DNA from: Toxonevra muliebris
Lineage: Eukaryota > Arthropoda > Insecta > Diptera > Pallopteridae
Assembly (NCBI GenBank): GCA_963691655.1
Contig: OY829326.1
Coordinates: 73,649,235 to 73,713,234 of the forward strand
DNA length: 64,000 nt
Direction of reading: 5' to 3'
The notes beneath the pieces were generated by a model. The model did no database searches. It had not been told where the DNA came from and was given only the letters and a program-made list of their open reading frames with translations. Position 1 is the first letter of the stretch. Each line of letters starts with the position of its first letter. Positions 23,765 to 36,272 of the stretch are shown piece by piece. The translations under genes were made by a program, and so were the position numbers.

Positions 23765-24133
23765 TTAACCCCAGGATGGGCAACTGGATTTAATAAGGCC
23801 CATTTTGAGTTTAAACACGTAGTTATACCTTCTTTGTTTCTTGACGAATCGATCTGAAACTCCATGACTTCTTGCGCCAATGTTTTCTGAGCACAAAAAA
23901 ACAAAATTTGTTTCAATCGGAATAAGTTGATGAAACAAAATTTTTTTTATTGTCTCAACCTCTAAAGTTACACCCTGGGCCTAAAAAAGCCCAGGTGTCT
24001 ATTTTGTGTATTGGTAAAATTAATAACAAATTTTTTTTAAATTTGAGGTTTATTTAGATGCAAAATGTAATTTTGGGGTTTAAGGAAAATATATATAAAA
24101 AAAATGTATGTATGTATGCGTAAATACATACAC

Positions 24134-25562
24134 TAGTGTCCGACCGAATATCCGGCTGCGGTTCTTCGGCTATTCGGCCTAAAATTGCACCTTCGGCAAA
24201 AAATGGCCGAAGTTTTTGCAGAAGTATTTTGCCGAAGCCGAACATTATAAGCATTTTATTTTATAATATTATAATTTTTACTATAGATTGGTGGTACAAA
24301 TTTCTGTGTTATATTTTCTCCGTTTGCATGTTCCATTTTTACTTTTGAAGTAACCCACAGATTTACAGCCTTACAAATAGTAATCAGTGATTTTTTTAAC
24401 GAACAACCTGCTGAAGCTAATACAATTAGAGGCAGCAGAAGCAATCCAAACCTTTTTACTTTTTAAGTTTTTAAGGAAGACTTGAAGCGTATTGAAAAGA
24501 AGCGTGAACTGTTAGAGGAGGCGACATTTTCAATTACTGGCGCTTCACTTTTTTTTTGTTTGCTTTGTAAAATCGCTCTAGAATATATGTGTAAAGGGAT
24601 TCTTTGAAATTCACAGTCGATTGAAAGTTACAGGCCCTGATACAGCACTCATGCATATTTGAACTTTGAAACAAGTTTTTTTTAAAACAGCATTTTTCGA
24701 AATGGCTGCGTCATCAAAACGGGTTTAATTACCATCTTAATAGTTTTTTGTTGCTACATTTTATCACAAAGTTTATGGAATTTCCCAAGCTTTTAAAAAA
24801 ATACATTAGTTATGTGTTATTCTGATGTTAGCGACAGTCAAAATCAAAATATGTCAAAAACAGCAAAATTAATTATTTTGTTTGAATTTATGATAAAAAT
24901 AAAAAAAATAAATAAAATACTTCCCGTTATACTAGCCAGATAAAAAAAAGTAGCTGTGAGTAGCTAGGAATTTAAATTTGTATACAAAATTTTTAGTTAT
25001 TTAAAAAAAAATTGATAAAAAGTTTATTCAACAACAAATACTTTTAGACATTCAACTTTTCCGGCTTCATAAATCCTTATAAATCCTTTTTTTTTTTTTA
25101 AATCAAAAATTTGGGAACTAGAGGGTTAATTCTGGTTCCGACTACAGGTCTATCGTTTAATACGCTGATTCAATCTTTGATTTTAGATAAGCAGAATCAT
25201 GGCAGCCATCGGCCAACTTTTTTTTTGACACAGCTGTCGTTGAACGACAGTCGTTCTACAGATATATAGTCGATGTAACTTTATATGTTAACAAATTTTT
25301 AAATGATTCTTGAAATAAATAATATTTGTCAGCTCCTTCGACAGTGAACAGTTTTTTAGTGTTAGTGTTCAGCTTTTTATTTGGAGTATCTACTATTTAT
25401 ATTTTTCTGTATATGTTTGCAAATACATAAGTAGAAAAAATTTTCTTTCAGATTTTTATTTTTTATATTTTAAAAATCCTTCGGTCTTCGGCTTCGGCCG
25501 AAGGTTAGATGATTTGGCCGAAGTTCGGCTTCGACCAAAAAATCACCTTCGGTCGGACACTA
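24134..25562. mobile_element. hAT-type element nested in the piggyBac-like element
   Basis: A perfect 8-bp target duplication ACATACAC lies at 24126-24133 and 25563-25570. The terminal repeats read TAGTGTCCGACCGAA on both ends, followed by GGC/TTCGG-rich subterminal DNA that repeats GGCCGAAG. No intact transposase is present. Confidence 0.85.
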
Positions 25563-26239
25563 ACATACACACACATACATACAAATTATTGCCACATCTA
25601 AGTGTTTTGCTTATGTAATCATAAACCGTTTGTCTGATCTCAGTCAAATTTGGTGTAGAGATGCACTTGTATATATGTTAAGTTGTGGGCTATAAAATGT
25701 GTCCGTATCTCAAAGTGGGAGTGGCATTTTCGCAAAAATCCAATATCTTCAAATATCATATCAAGCTAAAGTAATAAAATTGTGATCCGCTAGTCCATTA
25801 ACTGGTGAACATTGAAATATATAACATTCATTTCATTGAATCATTCTAAGTAATTTCTGAATTAAAATTTATAAGTTGTTGACATAAGTAGTCAAAAATT
25901 AAAATCGCTTAACACAAACTGGTTCTTAAAAATATTTTTCATATTGAATTTAACTAAAAATTACTTAATAGTTCCAAATTGGTATAACACTAAGAAACGT
26001 TAATAATTTCAATTAATATTTCAATAAAAAAAAATATGTTTGGATTTTAAAATGCAAAATTTTAAACTAAAATTAAAAAACATTATTTATTTAAACTTTG
26101 AACTCAAATTCCACAAAAACTCTATAAACAAAAGGTCGATCCGAATTACCTCCAAACATCACCTATTATATCTAAATCACAACTAAAAAACTTTCATTAA
26201 TTAAAACTATATAGTTTTTCTAAATTTTGTAATTTTGCA

Positions 26240-26765
26240 AACACCTCATCCGAATTATATGCAAGTAGAAATGTTGGTAATCCGGATCGATTTTAAAAGT
26301 AAATTTTTTTCTTAGTATGTTTTCTAAAATGGTGTTTATTTTTACCAAACTATAGCAGAATGTTTAGTGAGCAAAACCCTTTATATATTATATAAATATT
26401 CTTACCAGCACAAAAGTTATTATTGCTTTAAAATTTGTGGGTTTTTTATATTATTGCTAAGGCTTTGTATGAAAATACGCTCACTCTTTGTTTTTTCGCT
26501 CACAACTGATTAATCTGAATAACTGAAATAAGTTTTGCATACCATTAGAAAGAGGAAATAATTCTCGTTCGTTTCGAAAAAAATCACGTAATTTTAAAAA
26601 ATCCCAAAGAAAAGTTATTAGCAAAACAAAATCGATCCGAATTATATACATCGATTCGAATTACCCTCATTTACGTTATGCTTACTAAAAAGGTGCTTAG
26701 TTTTACCAAACTATAACAGAATATTTAGTGAACAAAACCCTATATAAATTTTGCGCAATAACATG
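26240..26765. repeat. Spaced direct repeat, about 150 bp, 370 bp apart
   Basis: Segments near 26240-26400 and 26610-26765 share CGATCCGAATTATAT-like starts, the string TTTTACCAAACTATARCAGA and ATTTAGTGARCAAAACCCTA. They lie inside the piggyBac-like element and suggest an internal duplication. Confidence 0.55.
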
Positions 26766-26862
26766 CTGTAATAGGCCATAACAATCGTTTTATTCACTGG
26801 GCCTAATTAGGCCCAGGAGTTTATGTTAGCGCCTCCTAAAGAGGTGCCCATCGAAGGGTTAA

Positions 26863-28145
26863 GGCAATTTGATATGAGCACCAAAAATAGGACAGAAAGA
26901 TTTGATTTTCGAAAATATCATTCCGGTATCATTAGAATCGTAATTTTTAAAATACGGGATTTCGCACCCCACCCAATTATAAAACGCATTTTATTAGCAA
27001 TTCATTTTATTTTCTCTCAATTGCATTTTTTTTAATTATTTATTTTTACATACATAAGCGAGTTTTTTTTTTTAATTTATTCCATTATTGTCAATCACAA
27101 TAACAAATTTTGTTTTTGTAATGCATGAACATATCTACAAATATTACTCACTTGGTTGGAGTTTACTAACCGCGTCTGTGATATGAAAGCCCCTGTCAAG
27201 GACATTCATTCATTCAAAATATCGAAAATGTGAGAATTTTGCGTTTTTGACACAATCTTTTTCACATCCACTTATTTTGTTGTTGGTTTAAAATATTTAT
27301 GAAATATTAAATTCTTAATAGATGAAGGAAAATACTTAAATACAAATATTTACATCTACATACATATTCATTTTAAGGTTCAAAACAGAAAACGAAAAAT
27401 GAGAGAAGCTGTCAAATTTTATTGGCAATTTGCTTTTTTCTATATAATTATTTATTTATTTGTTTTTTGACATTTGAGAGGGTCTGTTTGACAATTTGTC
27501 AATTAAATTAAATTAAGCGCTACGCAAAAAATTTCAGATACGCAGCTATTTAAGTGTGCTCTACGAAGTGTACATATTTTAATGCTGAGTTAAAACAAAT
27601 AACGTTATTTAATTTTAATTATTTACTTTATTTTTTTAACTTAATTTATTTTTTATTTAATTTTTTCATTGTTTTAGAATATATACAAGAGTGTTGTTCT
27701 ATAAATTTCGTTTTTCACTGAAGTTCTGTAATATCAAGCTTCCGGCGGGAAGCAAGGGTAGTTATTATATCTAAAAGTGGCACGAGTAATAACGTCAAGT
27801 CAAAAGTTACTGACCGATTAATCTCACATCATTTATACTTAAACACTTAATCGAGCCTCATTCAAACAGTTAAACAAAACACGATATATGTAGTTTACGC
27901 ACCACGCCCACCAAAAATCACGCCTGGGAATCAGTGGAGGCAGTGCTGCATGCGGTAGTTCACAAAATTTAACACTCACTTTAACCCATTTCTAACCGCT
28001 TAACTTTGTTAAGGTGCTATAAACGTGAAAAAAATATCTGATTTTAACATTTTTTCCTTTATCTCTTTGGGTTTGGCCGAAAGGGATGGTCGATTTTTCG
28101 GCCACCTGCTGATACCAGTGCTTTTCGCGCTTATCTGGTCCCAGC
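26863..28145. other. Noncoding; partly unique-looking sequence near 27690-28000
   Basis: No gene is supported. The patch near 27730-27960 is GC-richer and contains CACGCCCACC and CACGCCTGGG strings, but has no open frame of note. Confidence 0.4.
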
Positions 28146-29193
28146 CATACATGGGCACTGCTGCAGTATATATTTAGTGCATTACAAATAGCAGTAATCT
28201 GTAAATTTTTACTGATAATGAAATTTCGTTTGCATTACCAGTAAATTTTTACTGATTACTGAAAATACTTACTGGTAGTCAAAAATCAATGCACTAAATT
28301 AAATAAATCATATTTTCTAAGCTTCATGGTCGTTTTAAGTAATTATGGGCGTAAAACATTTTAGAAATACATATTTTGTACACAGTAACATTTTATTAGG
28401 TAAAAGCACTAAAATCAAGAAGAATAATCATACAAAAAATTAATTCCAAACCTATTCAGAAAACTTAGTCAAATCTTTAGTTTTTATTAAGTTGAATACA
28501 AAAAAAAAAAATGAATTCCAGGAAACTTAAATCTAATCTTAAGATTTTACATACAAGTTCTGGACAATTAAGATTTCTGAAGTTAATAATACAGAGCGCC
28601 CACTGTATCACAAAAAAAAAGAGCTGTAGAGTCAAGTGAACCTGACTATTTGATACCCTGCAACTTGTTGGCAAATTATTCATTCTTCCTAATTTAAAGT
28701 ACACTTATTACATTCGGCAAGTGGACGGACATAGGTAAATCGATTCTCCCAAAGTAGCTAAACATTTATGTAAAAAAAACGTGTGATGTATCTGGACTCC
28801 TTCTAGGTGTTACAAACAACGACACAAATGTGCAGGGTATAATAAATATTTACATATTTCACTGTTTTTTTAGCGCATCGTATGATTTCTTTCTGCTTCT
28901 TCATATAATGAGGTGATGATTTTGTAATATGTTCTTTTTCTTTTTAAAAGAGAAAAAGAAGATAAGCTATGTCAAAAGCTAAATCTAACTAGATATATTT
29001 ATAAGGTACTTAAACGATTTATTTCCTCTGATGAGACTGCATTGAATTTTCAGTAATCAGTAAAAATTTACTGATTACTGCAATTTTTTTCAGTAATCAG
29101 TAAAAATTTACTGGTAATGCATTTTAAATTGCAATATCAGTAAAAATTTATTTTTACTGCAATTTTACTGGTACTGCAAAGTACCCATCTATG
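28146..29193. mobile_element. hAT-type non-autonomous element with palindromic subterminal repeats
   Basis: A perfect 8-bp duplication GTCCCAGC lies at 28138-28145 and 29194-29201. The ends read CATACATGGGCACT and, reversed, CATAGATGGGTACT. Repeated AGTAATCAGTAAAAATTTAC motifs fill both subterminal zones, in direct and inverted orientation. No coding remnant is recognised. Confidence 0.85.
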
Positions 29194-29201
29194 GTCCCAG
29201 C

Positions 29202-30240
29202 ACATGGACTACGGAATGCGTTTATTATTTTTGCTATAAATTATAGTTCCTATATAAGTTTGAATTTGAAGAAATAATTTTCTCGAGTTTTTGTAATATT
29301 TGTTGTAATAATGTTGAAAGTCGCAACCTGTAATAAAAACACGTAAAAACCCGAACAGACCCAAACCAAAAATATTTTAAGTTTACAAAGGTGTAAAATA
29401 ACATATTTGCTGAGTTGCAAAGTTATATCCATTTCCCGCTAACCTACAGAAAATTCGAAAATCACCTGTCTGCTCTATGGCCGAATTTTTGGTACAGTTA
29501 TTTACATATCTAATAAAAAATGTCTAAATATCAAGAAAAAATATTTACTCTGCTCAGCTGGTAACTCTCTTTGTGTGACGCGTGATTCGTGATTTCGTGA
29601 TCTTAACATTTCTTAAAAATTTGGTTTTTAAAAATGGAAAATAATAAAGGCATGTATGAAGTTTTAGTGCTCTATCTTCATTATTAGATTTTATGCCGCC
29701 AAATCGTGGTGCACTGCTAGTTGGAAATGAGTATAGAGAATATACTTTAAGAGCAATCCTTGATATAGAAGGTTCAATAATGTCACAAAAGAGGTAAATA
29801 TTGATCATCACCTAATTCCGCTCTTAGACAGGAAATTAATTGCCGAATTGGGAGGTAGTAGAATTACTTGATTTGCAATTAGAGGCACGTCACAAGATGG
29901 AGTTCTGTCTCCACTTCTTTGGGTACAGGAATTTTGAATTTGTTTCTCTTAAAACTGCAGCAAGAAGACATAAAGGCGGTGGTCAATGTAGTTTTTTTAG
30001 TTTTGGATACATTTTTAATTGAGATAATTGATATAATGGAAAATGAACTATGTGATATTAGCGATTTGGATAGTTGCAATGCCAAACAATACCAGGAGCC
30101 GGAATCAAAGAAAAAATATAAAGTTGGGTAACATAAGTTTAAAACTATCTAAAAAAAATTAGCTTTCTTGGCACGATTCTGAACTGTTAGCTAACCAGAA
30201 ACCTAACATACATAGATCAGCGAGTGACAAAGACGCATAA
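29202..30240. other. Noncoding or unassigned; weak coding-like stretch 29690-30130
   Basis: Plus-strand frames near 29690-30130 read PPNRGALLVGNEYREYTLRA and EIIDIMENELCDISDLDS, broken by stops and shifts. Composition is more protein-like than the surroundings, but I recognise no family. It may be a decayed transposase. Confidence 0.25.
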
Positions 30241-30741
30241 GGGGCCGTTCACATATTAGGTAAAGCAATTTTGGAGCAACTTTGGCCTACCTCCTCTGGT
30301 AGTAATGCAAGGTAACAAAACATACCAATCCCTCTCCCCTCTTGTAACATATCAAATATATATTTTTGAGATATTGTAATTTTTTACACTTTAGAAATCA
30401 TATCTTGAGAAAAATTCGTTTTTGAAACCCAATGAAAGGTATTAAGATACCAAATAAGCATATCTAATCGGATCTTTAATTTGCTCAGCTATTCAAGATA
30501 TCGAAGAAAATAAGCCAGATTTTTAAAAAATCAAATTTTACAACTGATTCTGTGGACACGGAAAAAGAAATCGATGAAAAACGTCTGGTTTCTCTTGATG
30601 TGCAGGACGAACTTTTCCTGCAAAAAATTAGACCAACAAGAAGAAAATTGACCGAAAAACAGCTGAGTTACGAGCGACTGATTGCGTTTAATCGCTTATA
30701 ATACATTCCCTACATTTTTTTTTTTTGTGTTTTCATATATA

Positions 30742-31045
30742 GACGACCTCCATAGTCTAGTGGGTAGTGCACTAGACTTTCATCTGGGAAGTTCGGGTTC
30801 GATTCCCGTCTTCGTCTGGTGGTTAATTTTCATAACTTTCTTATATTCACTATCAATATGAAGTGTATGAGAATTATAAGATAGTATACAAGTGCACACA
30901 GTGATTGGTAATGGCAAAACCGCCAAGCCGATAAAAAAATTGTCACACCGCCGTTCGGAATCGGCGTTAAACTTTAGGTCCAACTATGTGGCATCACAAT
31001 GGGCCGTTCAGGCTAAAGTGTGTCTTTCGATAGCCACTCCAACCT
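30742..31045 (+). mobile_element. tRNA-Glu-derived core SINE (copy 2, longest)
   Basis: The A box TAGTCTAGTGG (30753) and B box GGTTCGATTCC (30796) lie in a tRNA-Glu-like head with loop region CTTTCATC. The body contains the core GGTAATGGCAAAACCGCC, ATAAAAAAATTG, CGCCGTTCGGAATCGGC and AAACTTTAGGTCC. The 3' limit is unclear because the TTAA element begins immediately after. Confidence 0.75.
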
Positions 31046-31049
31046 TTAA

Positions 31050-31561
31050 CCCTTAAATGCCCACTGGTCACTCCAACCACTTCCGCGGCTGCCTGTGCCG
31101 CCATTTTACGTTCGTCATTTAAAATAAACATCTGATCTTACTGTCTAAAGTTTTCTTTATCGATACGTATAAATAAGAATGGAAAAATGACAACTGTTGT
31201 ACAGTTACAGTTATTTTTAGCTCGAAAAGCATGTTTTGCAAAAATGTTAAACAACTAACTGAAAAAAAGGTGTTTTTATTTTCGAATTTTGTGTAATAAA
31301 TATATTGCCGTGTGGACAAATTTGTGTCAGACGGTATGGGATAACACCAAATAACCGTTTTTAAAAATTATTGCGAATGTATTCTAATTTATTCTCCAGA
31401 TAATCACCAAAGGTTACTACAGAGGTCAACCTTGTAAATTAAAATAACTGCACCTTAAACTTATTTATTTGAAAACACGTAGAACAAACGTTGTTCAGAT
31501 TCACAAATACTACCTCTGGGTATGTTTTTAATTGAAATCGGACGTATTGGGCGTTTAAGGG
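31050..31561. mobile_element. TTAA-flanked piggyBac-like MITE, 512 bp
   Basis: TTAA lies at 31046-31049 and 31562-31565. The ends are CCCTTAAATGCCCA and, reversed, CCCTTAAACGCCCA. It sits in the loop of the foldback just after the SINE. It is non-coding. Confidence 0.7.
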
Positions 31562-32100
31562 TTAATATTATTTGAATGTGTTAGGATAGTACTGCAAGCG
31601 ATTAAACTGAATAACTTGTCGAAAAAATTAATATACTCAAAAAATGTGGGATTTGGATTTATTCACTTAATAGCTTATAACTTTGTTATTTTTCGGTCGC
31701 TTTTCCTTTTCCTTGGTTGGTCCTATTTTTTTGGGTAAAAGTTTCAGCTTCACGTAGACAAAGATAAATCAGACGTCTGACTTATTTTCATCGATACCTT
31801 TTGAATCGGTTAACTAATTAAAGATCCGATTAGATATATTTGTTTATCACCTCAGTACCTTCTATCAAAAGTGTAAATTGCAATATCCCAAAATCTGATC
31901 CCTAAAAAAGTTTTGGCCTTGATTTTCGAATTCAGCCACTTCTCATCAAATGTACATGAAAAAAATTTAATTTATAAACTAGTGTAACTTTAAACTCATC
32001 TTATTTTGATCGTATTTTGAACGCAGTTAATAACCCCTCCCTCCCTCATGTAACACTTCGTATTAAATCGTCCGAAAACTGAACGTTCAAATGCTACGTT

Positions 32101-32914
32101 ATCACTGAAAGTTCACTTCAATCGTGTTCGGTGTAGTGCCAATAAAATTTATGAAGTTATATTTATGTTGATACTTACTTTTCCGATTGGTTCGTTGTAA
32201 TTGAAAGTTAGTTTTAAGCAGTTCCGTTATAAGTGAAAGTTACTGTATTTTTCACACAAACAAATAAAAACATAAATTTTCCCATATCTCATTGCTTTCC
32301 AAATGGTAAATGAGTTCATAATAACTTCGGCAGTATAGTAGTGTGAACAAAAGTGTTTGCTGCTCACATGAAAGCTTTCCAGTAGGTCGTACTTCCCTAT
32401 GGGTATAATTGAAAATCGCTATATAACTATTTTCCAAACAATAGAATCGACAAATATTAAAAACGCACGTTTTGTCCATTTCACACTATGAAGGCACACA
32501 TGTCTACATAAATGTTTTAATTATTTTTTCACCCTTTTTATTAATATTTTATGTTTTGTTTGTAATTTTGATTGACACGTGTGCTTCATATATGTAAGCT
32601 ATTAATTTCTACAATTATTTTATTTACCTATTATTGATATTATTATTATGGTTGATATTAATGTTATTGTATTTGTTTTTGTTAATTTATTTAATTGTTG
32701 TTGCTAAGAACAAGTTATATGCGAAACGAATGAATATATACATATTTGTAAAAATAAATAAAATTAACAAAATTTTATATTTATATGTATGTATGTATGT
32801 ATGTATGCAGATATAATAATTTTCAAGGTCAACACTTAAATTGCTTAGAACAATAATATTAAATACTTCAACAACTACAATAACTACTTCTGCTGCCACT
32901 ACTACTTTGTATTT
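32101..32914. other. Noncoding, with (TATG)n near 32786-32806
   Basis: No gene is seen. A (GTAT)n tract lies near 32786-32806. Confidence 0.45.
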
Positions 32915-32922
32915 TATGTATG

Positions 32923-33088
32923 CACTAGCGGATCCTAAGAGGAGTTTTGAGGATAAAAACCCCTCTCCTTTCACCAATGAAGTTCTCATACATTTTGATT
33001 ATTGGTTATGAATAAAAAAAAATATAAATTTATTTAATGGGACGAAAATATTAAGTCCCCCTTTTGAAAATATTTGGATCCGCTAGTG
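32923..33088. mobile_element. hAT-type MITE, 166 bp
   Basis: Perfect 13-bp terminal inverted repeats CACTAGCGGATCC are flanked by TATGTATG and TATGTATA (7 of 8 matching). It is too short to code. Confidence 0.75.
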
Positions 33089-34229
33089 TATGTATAGTAT
33101 AGTATAAATATTTTACTACTTTCTGCCATAATTTTAATACGCATTTAGCGCAATTTGTATGTTAGTTTTCCCTCTAAGCATACAAACATCCATACATATT
33201 TACTACTATTTTTATGCGTGTGTGGTTCACATTTGTGTGTGTGTGTGTGTGTGTGTGTAGTTTTGTTTTTTGCAGATGTGACATCATCTTTATTTTTTTT
33301 TTTTTTTTGTGTTTGTTCTTCTAAAATGTAAAATAGTTTTGCGGTTGAATTTTAAAGTTGAAATTCTAGCATAAAAATATTTTTTTTTTAAGTTGTACAG
33401 AGATGAGGAGTAGGAGTAGGAGTGGGTGTGTCTGTGTTTGTGTATAAAGCAGTGAAGAAGTAGTAATAGCTGTAGTAAGCAATATTTATCAAAATTTGTT
33501 TATTAGATAATTTCAAGGTCAGCTATTTCTATGAATTTCTATGTGTGCATATAATTAAATTAAGCAAATTTGTTTATTCGAATTTTCGATTTTTTTTTTC
33601 TTCTTTCTTTAAAGTAAAAAAGATATTATATACATATATAGTTAAAATTGTTTCAATATTATATACTTGGAAACATTGAAAACACGGTCACCTTAGCTCA
33701 CTGTCCGTGAATAAATTTCCCAAATCCAAAACCCTTTTATTTTTTAATATCTTCCATGCCAATATTAATTTATTAACCGCAAATATTTAAATGAAACTTA
33801 CAAACTCTATAACTTTCTAGGTTTGAAGATATTTTTGTATGAGATAATAACTACCGATAATTTAATATAATAATAATTTTAAAAGTGAAACTTTTATAGG
33901 CGCGTTAGGCATGTGTAAAAGTACAGAATTGATGTAACGTTAAAATCTATGTAACGCACAGAGTGGTGGGGAGTAAAACGAAAAGAACCGAATCACTTTT
34001 TCTCTTTTCAAATTTCAATTTCACTAGTCCGAAACGTGAGATAAATTGCTCAACGAACTCATCTTTCAATATATCCATTATTTAACGAACTGTGTGTAAG
34101 GCTGCCAGACGGACTTGATTCGTCCAGATTCTTGTCCAGAGTCTTGACTTTCAGAAATTTGTCCAGATAAAATTTTCAAATTTTTAGAGATATAATTTCA
34201 CTGATAAATTTAAGCAAAACACATTAAAC
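33089..34229. other. Noncoding, with (GT)n near 33235-33260
   Basis: No gene is seen. A (TG)n microsatellite and a T-run follow each other near 33235-33310. Confidence 0.45.
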
Positions 34230-35910
34230 AATTTTAAAATATACCAGTAGTCTCAGGCTCCATAATTTAAAGTTTAAATGGTGTGCTACACTGTAGGGAT
34301 GTTCGATTAAAGTCGAAATCGATTTTTAATTGACTTTTAGCTCAAAATTTTTATGATCGACTTTGAATTGCCAAACTTGATCGACTTTTACTTTCAACTT
34401 TTAGTGCCAAATTTTTTTACAACTACCAATTCAGTTCTCACATTTATTTTAAATTTTACAAAATTTTTCCAACTGTGGATTTGTAGTACATTCATGTGCA
34501 GCTTTAGATACTAGTAATTTTTGACATTTTATTTCAAAATTAATAGTTCTAAAATAGTTTCCTCCCTGTTTAGCCTACTGTGTATTACAATCCTTTACAC
34601 ATCCATAGGCTATTTTTTTTTTTTTCATATTCATATTTATTTATTTATTTATATTGTATGGTTTGATTCCCGTAAAGCCCTGTGGGCTTGTCTGCAGGAA
34701 AAAGTTAACAGTGTATATATTCAGTTAAAAAAAAAAAACAAACAAAAATAGTGAATTCATACTTAAGGTTTATAAAATGCATTTTTATTTATTGTTTTCG
34801 ATTGTCGATGTGTTTGGAAGATGTAGTAACTTACTTGGCAACTCGTTTAGTATAGTCGGTATTATTGCTGGTAAGGTATATTTTCCGTAGTTATTGTAGG
34901 ATCTCTGTACTTTATATCGCCCTTCAGTTTTTCGCCGTGTGTTGTGCTTGTGTTCAATGCAAAATAAATGAGGTTTTTCGTAGCTTTTTTCCCCCTTTAC
35001 TCGCACAAAATTCGCATATGAAGACGAATAATATTAAAGAATAGGTGAAGGAGAGAGGGGTTGAGGGGTAGTGACTGGACCTCCTGTGAGATTTTAGAGG
35101 TCACAATATCATATCATATATATATATTCAAATTAACTATATATGAAGAGTAGGTGTGGAAGTTGACCGATTTTCTCAGTTTTTGCTATAGTTAAAATTA
35201 TCGAGTAAACATATCTACTCGCCAAATGTTAGCTTTTTATCTACCATACTTTACAAGATATATGCATTTCGAGATTAGATTGTATGGGAAATGGGCGTGG
35301 AACTTTTCCGATTTTACCCATTTTTGTATTTAATTATGAATATGGTACCCGAAGTATATTTGTAAGGTTTTAGATAAATATATCTTTTCTAAGGCTTTAT
35401 AAAAAAATAACGTTTTTGGACCGCAGTGGTGTGTATAAATATCAGGGACCGAAAATAACTGTTATTTTCCATTTTTCAAAAAGTCACCCAGAAAAAATAG
35501 CCGTTGCTGGTTGCACTAAGATCATATAAACTGTATGCCATTTAAAACAAACCATGTACTTTAAATTACTTAAGTATTTTATATTCCATTCAATAAAAAT
35601 TAAAAAAAAATGTATATATATTGTAAATAAATACACGTAGATAAGTAACTCATATTAAAATTCTTTCGTTTTGTTTTTTTTGATTCCATGCAATAAAAAT
35701 TCGATTAACCGATTTTCATGAACTTAAAAAGTCGATTAATCGACTTTGAATTTCTGATCAATCCAAAAGTCGAAAATAGATTTTTCTTTACAGTTGCACA
35801 TCCCTATTACACTGATTACACAGTGCTACAAAAAATGTATGAGCGAGATTTTCGAACGGCCCCTATATCAGCTCTAGTTCTTCCACAATATGTACCTGAA
35901 GTCGGAAAAA
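34230..35910. repeat. Interspersed repeat relic split by a hAT element; relative at 62430-62610
   Basis: Flanks 34230-34293 and 35807-35910 are the reverse complement of 62435-62608. Shared strings are AAACAATTTTAAAATATACC-like, AATTTAAAGTTTAAATGGT and ACAATATG.ACCTGAAGTCGG. The 62-kb copy lacks the insertion. Confidence 0.7.
34294..35806. mobile_element. hAT-type element, 1513 bp, with paralogous empty site
   Basis: The ends are TAGGGATGTTCGATTAAAGT and, reversed, TAGGGATGTGCAACTGTAAA. The flanks are CTACACTG and TTACACTG (7 of 8). The reverse-complement paralogue at 62521-62528 has a single CTACACTG. The inside includes GTCGATTAATCGAC-type subterminal repeats and noncoding DNA; no transposase was recognised. 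Confidence 0.8.
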
Positions 35911-36268
35911 TTCGGTTATTTTGACAGAATTTGATGTCTGAAGCGAAGTTGTTAAGCGCAAAGATCTAAACAATTTTTGTACATACACTTTTCCTCCAAA
36001 GGTAAATCTCGCGCATAAGACAAACGTTTAAGTTTTGTTGCAAAGTGTTATCAGAAAGAAAGCAAAATTTAAAAATGAAGAAAAAGGTTTTTCAAGATGG
36101 AATGGAAATCTCGAAATTTCAATTCCACTGTACCTTTTTGTTACAAAAAAAAAAAAAACGTCATGGCTGCGCTATTGTAAACACTGTAGTCCTGCCCATG
36201 CCGTTAGTAGTATAAACACAAGCAAAGCAGCTGGAAAATTTTTGCCTTCGTTTATTTGTGCACCAACG
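35911..36268. other. Noncoding
   Basis: A frame at 36035-36322 is open on the plus strand but has no recognisable motif and runs into the adjacent element. Confidence 0.4.
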
Positions 36269-36272
36269 TTAA

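Larger units (their letters stand above)
23769..26858. mobile_element. TTAA-flanked piggyBac-like element, interrupted by a hAT
   Basis: TTAA lies at 23765-23768 and 26859-26862. The ends are CCCCAGGATGGGCAAC and, reversed, CCCTTCGATGGGCACC. CCC ends at TTAA are the piggyBac hallmark. Both subterminal regions carry GGGCCT...AGGCCC palindromes. No transposase is recognised. Without the nested hAT and its duplicated site it would be about 1.65 kb. Confidence 0.55.
30241..32100. mobile_element. Large foldback element carrying two insertions
   Basis: The left arm (30241-30712) and right arm (about 31575-32100) are diverged reverse complements. Matching blocks include ATATCTAATCGGATCTTTAA, GATATCGAAGAAAATAAG versus its partner, and TTTTCGGTCGCT versus its partner. 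The outer ends resemble GCCGTTCACATATTA and ACGTTCAGTTTTCGG. A SINE and a TTAA element lie in the loop. A related block at 62215-62265 repeats GGATCTTTAATTGGTTAACC. Confidence 0.6.

Noticed and set aside
29690..30131. Decayed transposase of a nameable family
   Set aside because: Some protein-like strings are visible but no catalytic or zinc motif could be assigned.
30742..30815. Functional tRNA-Glu gene
   Set aside because: The head has A and B boxes but the acceptor arms do not pair properly and it continues into a SINE body; it is one of several repeated copies.
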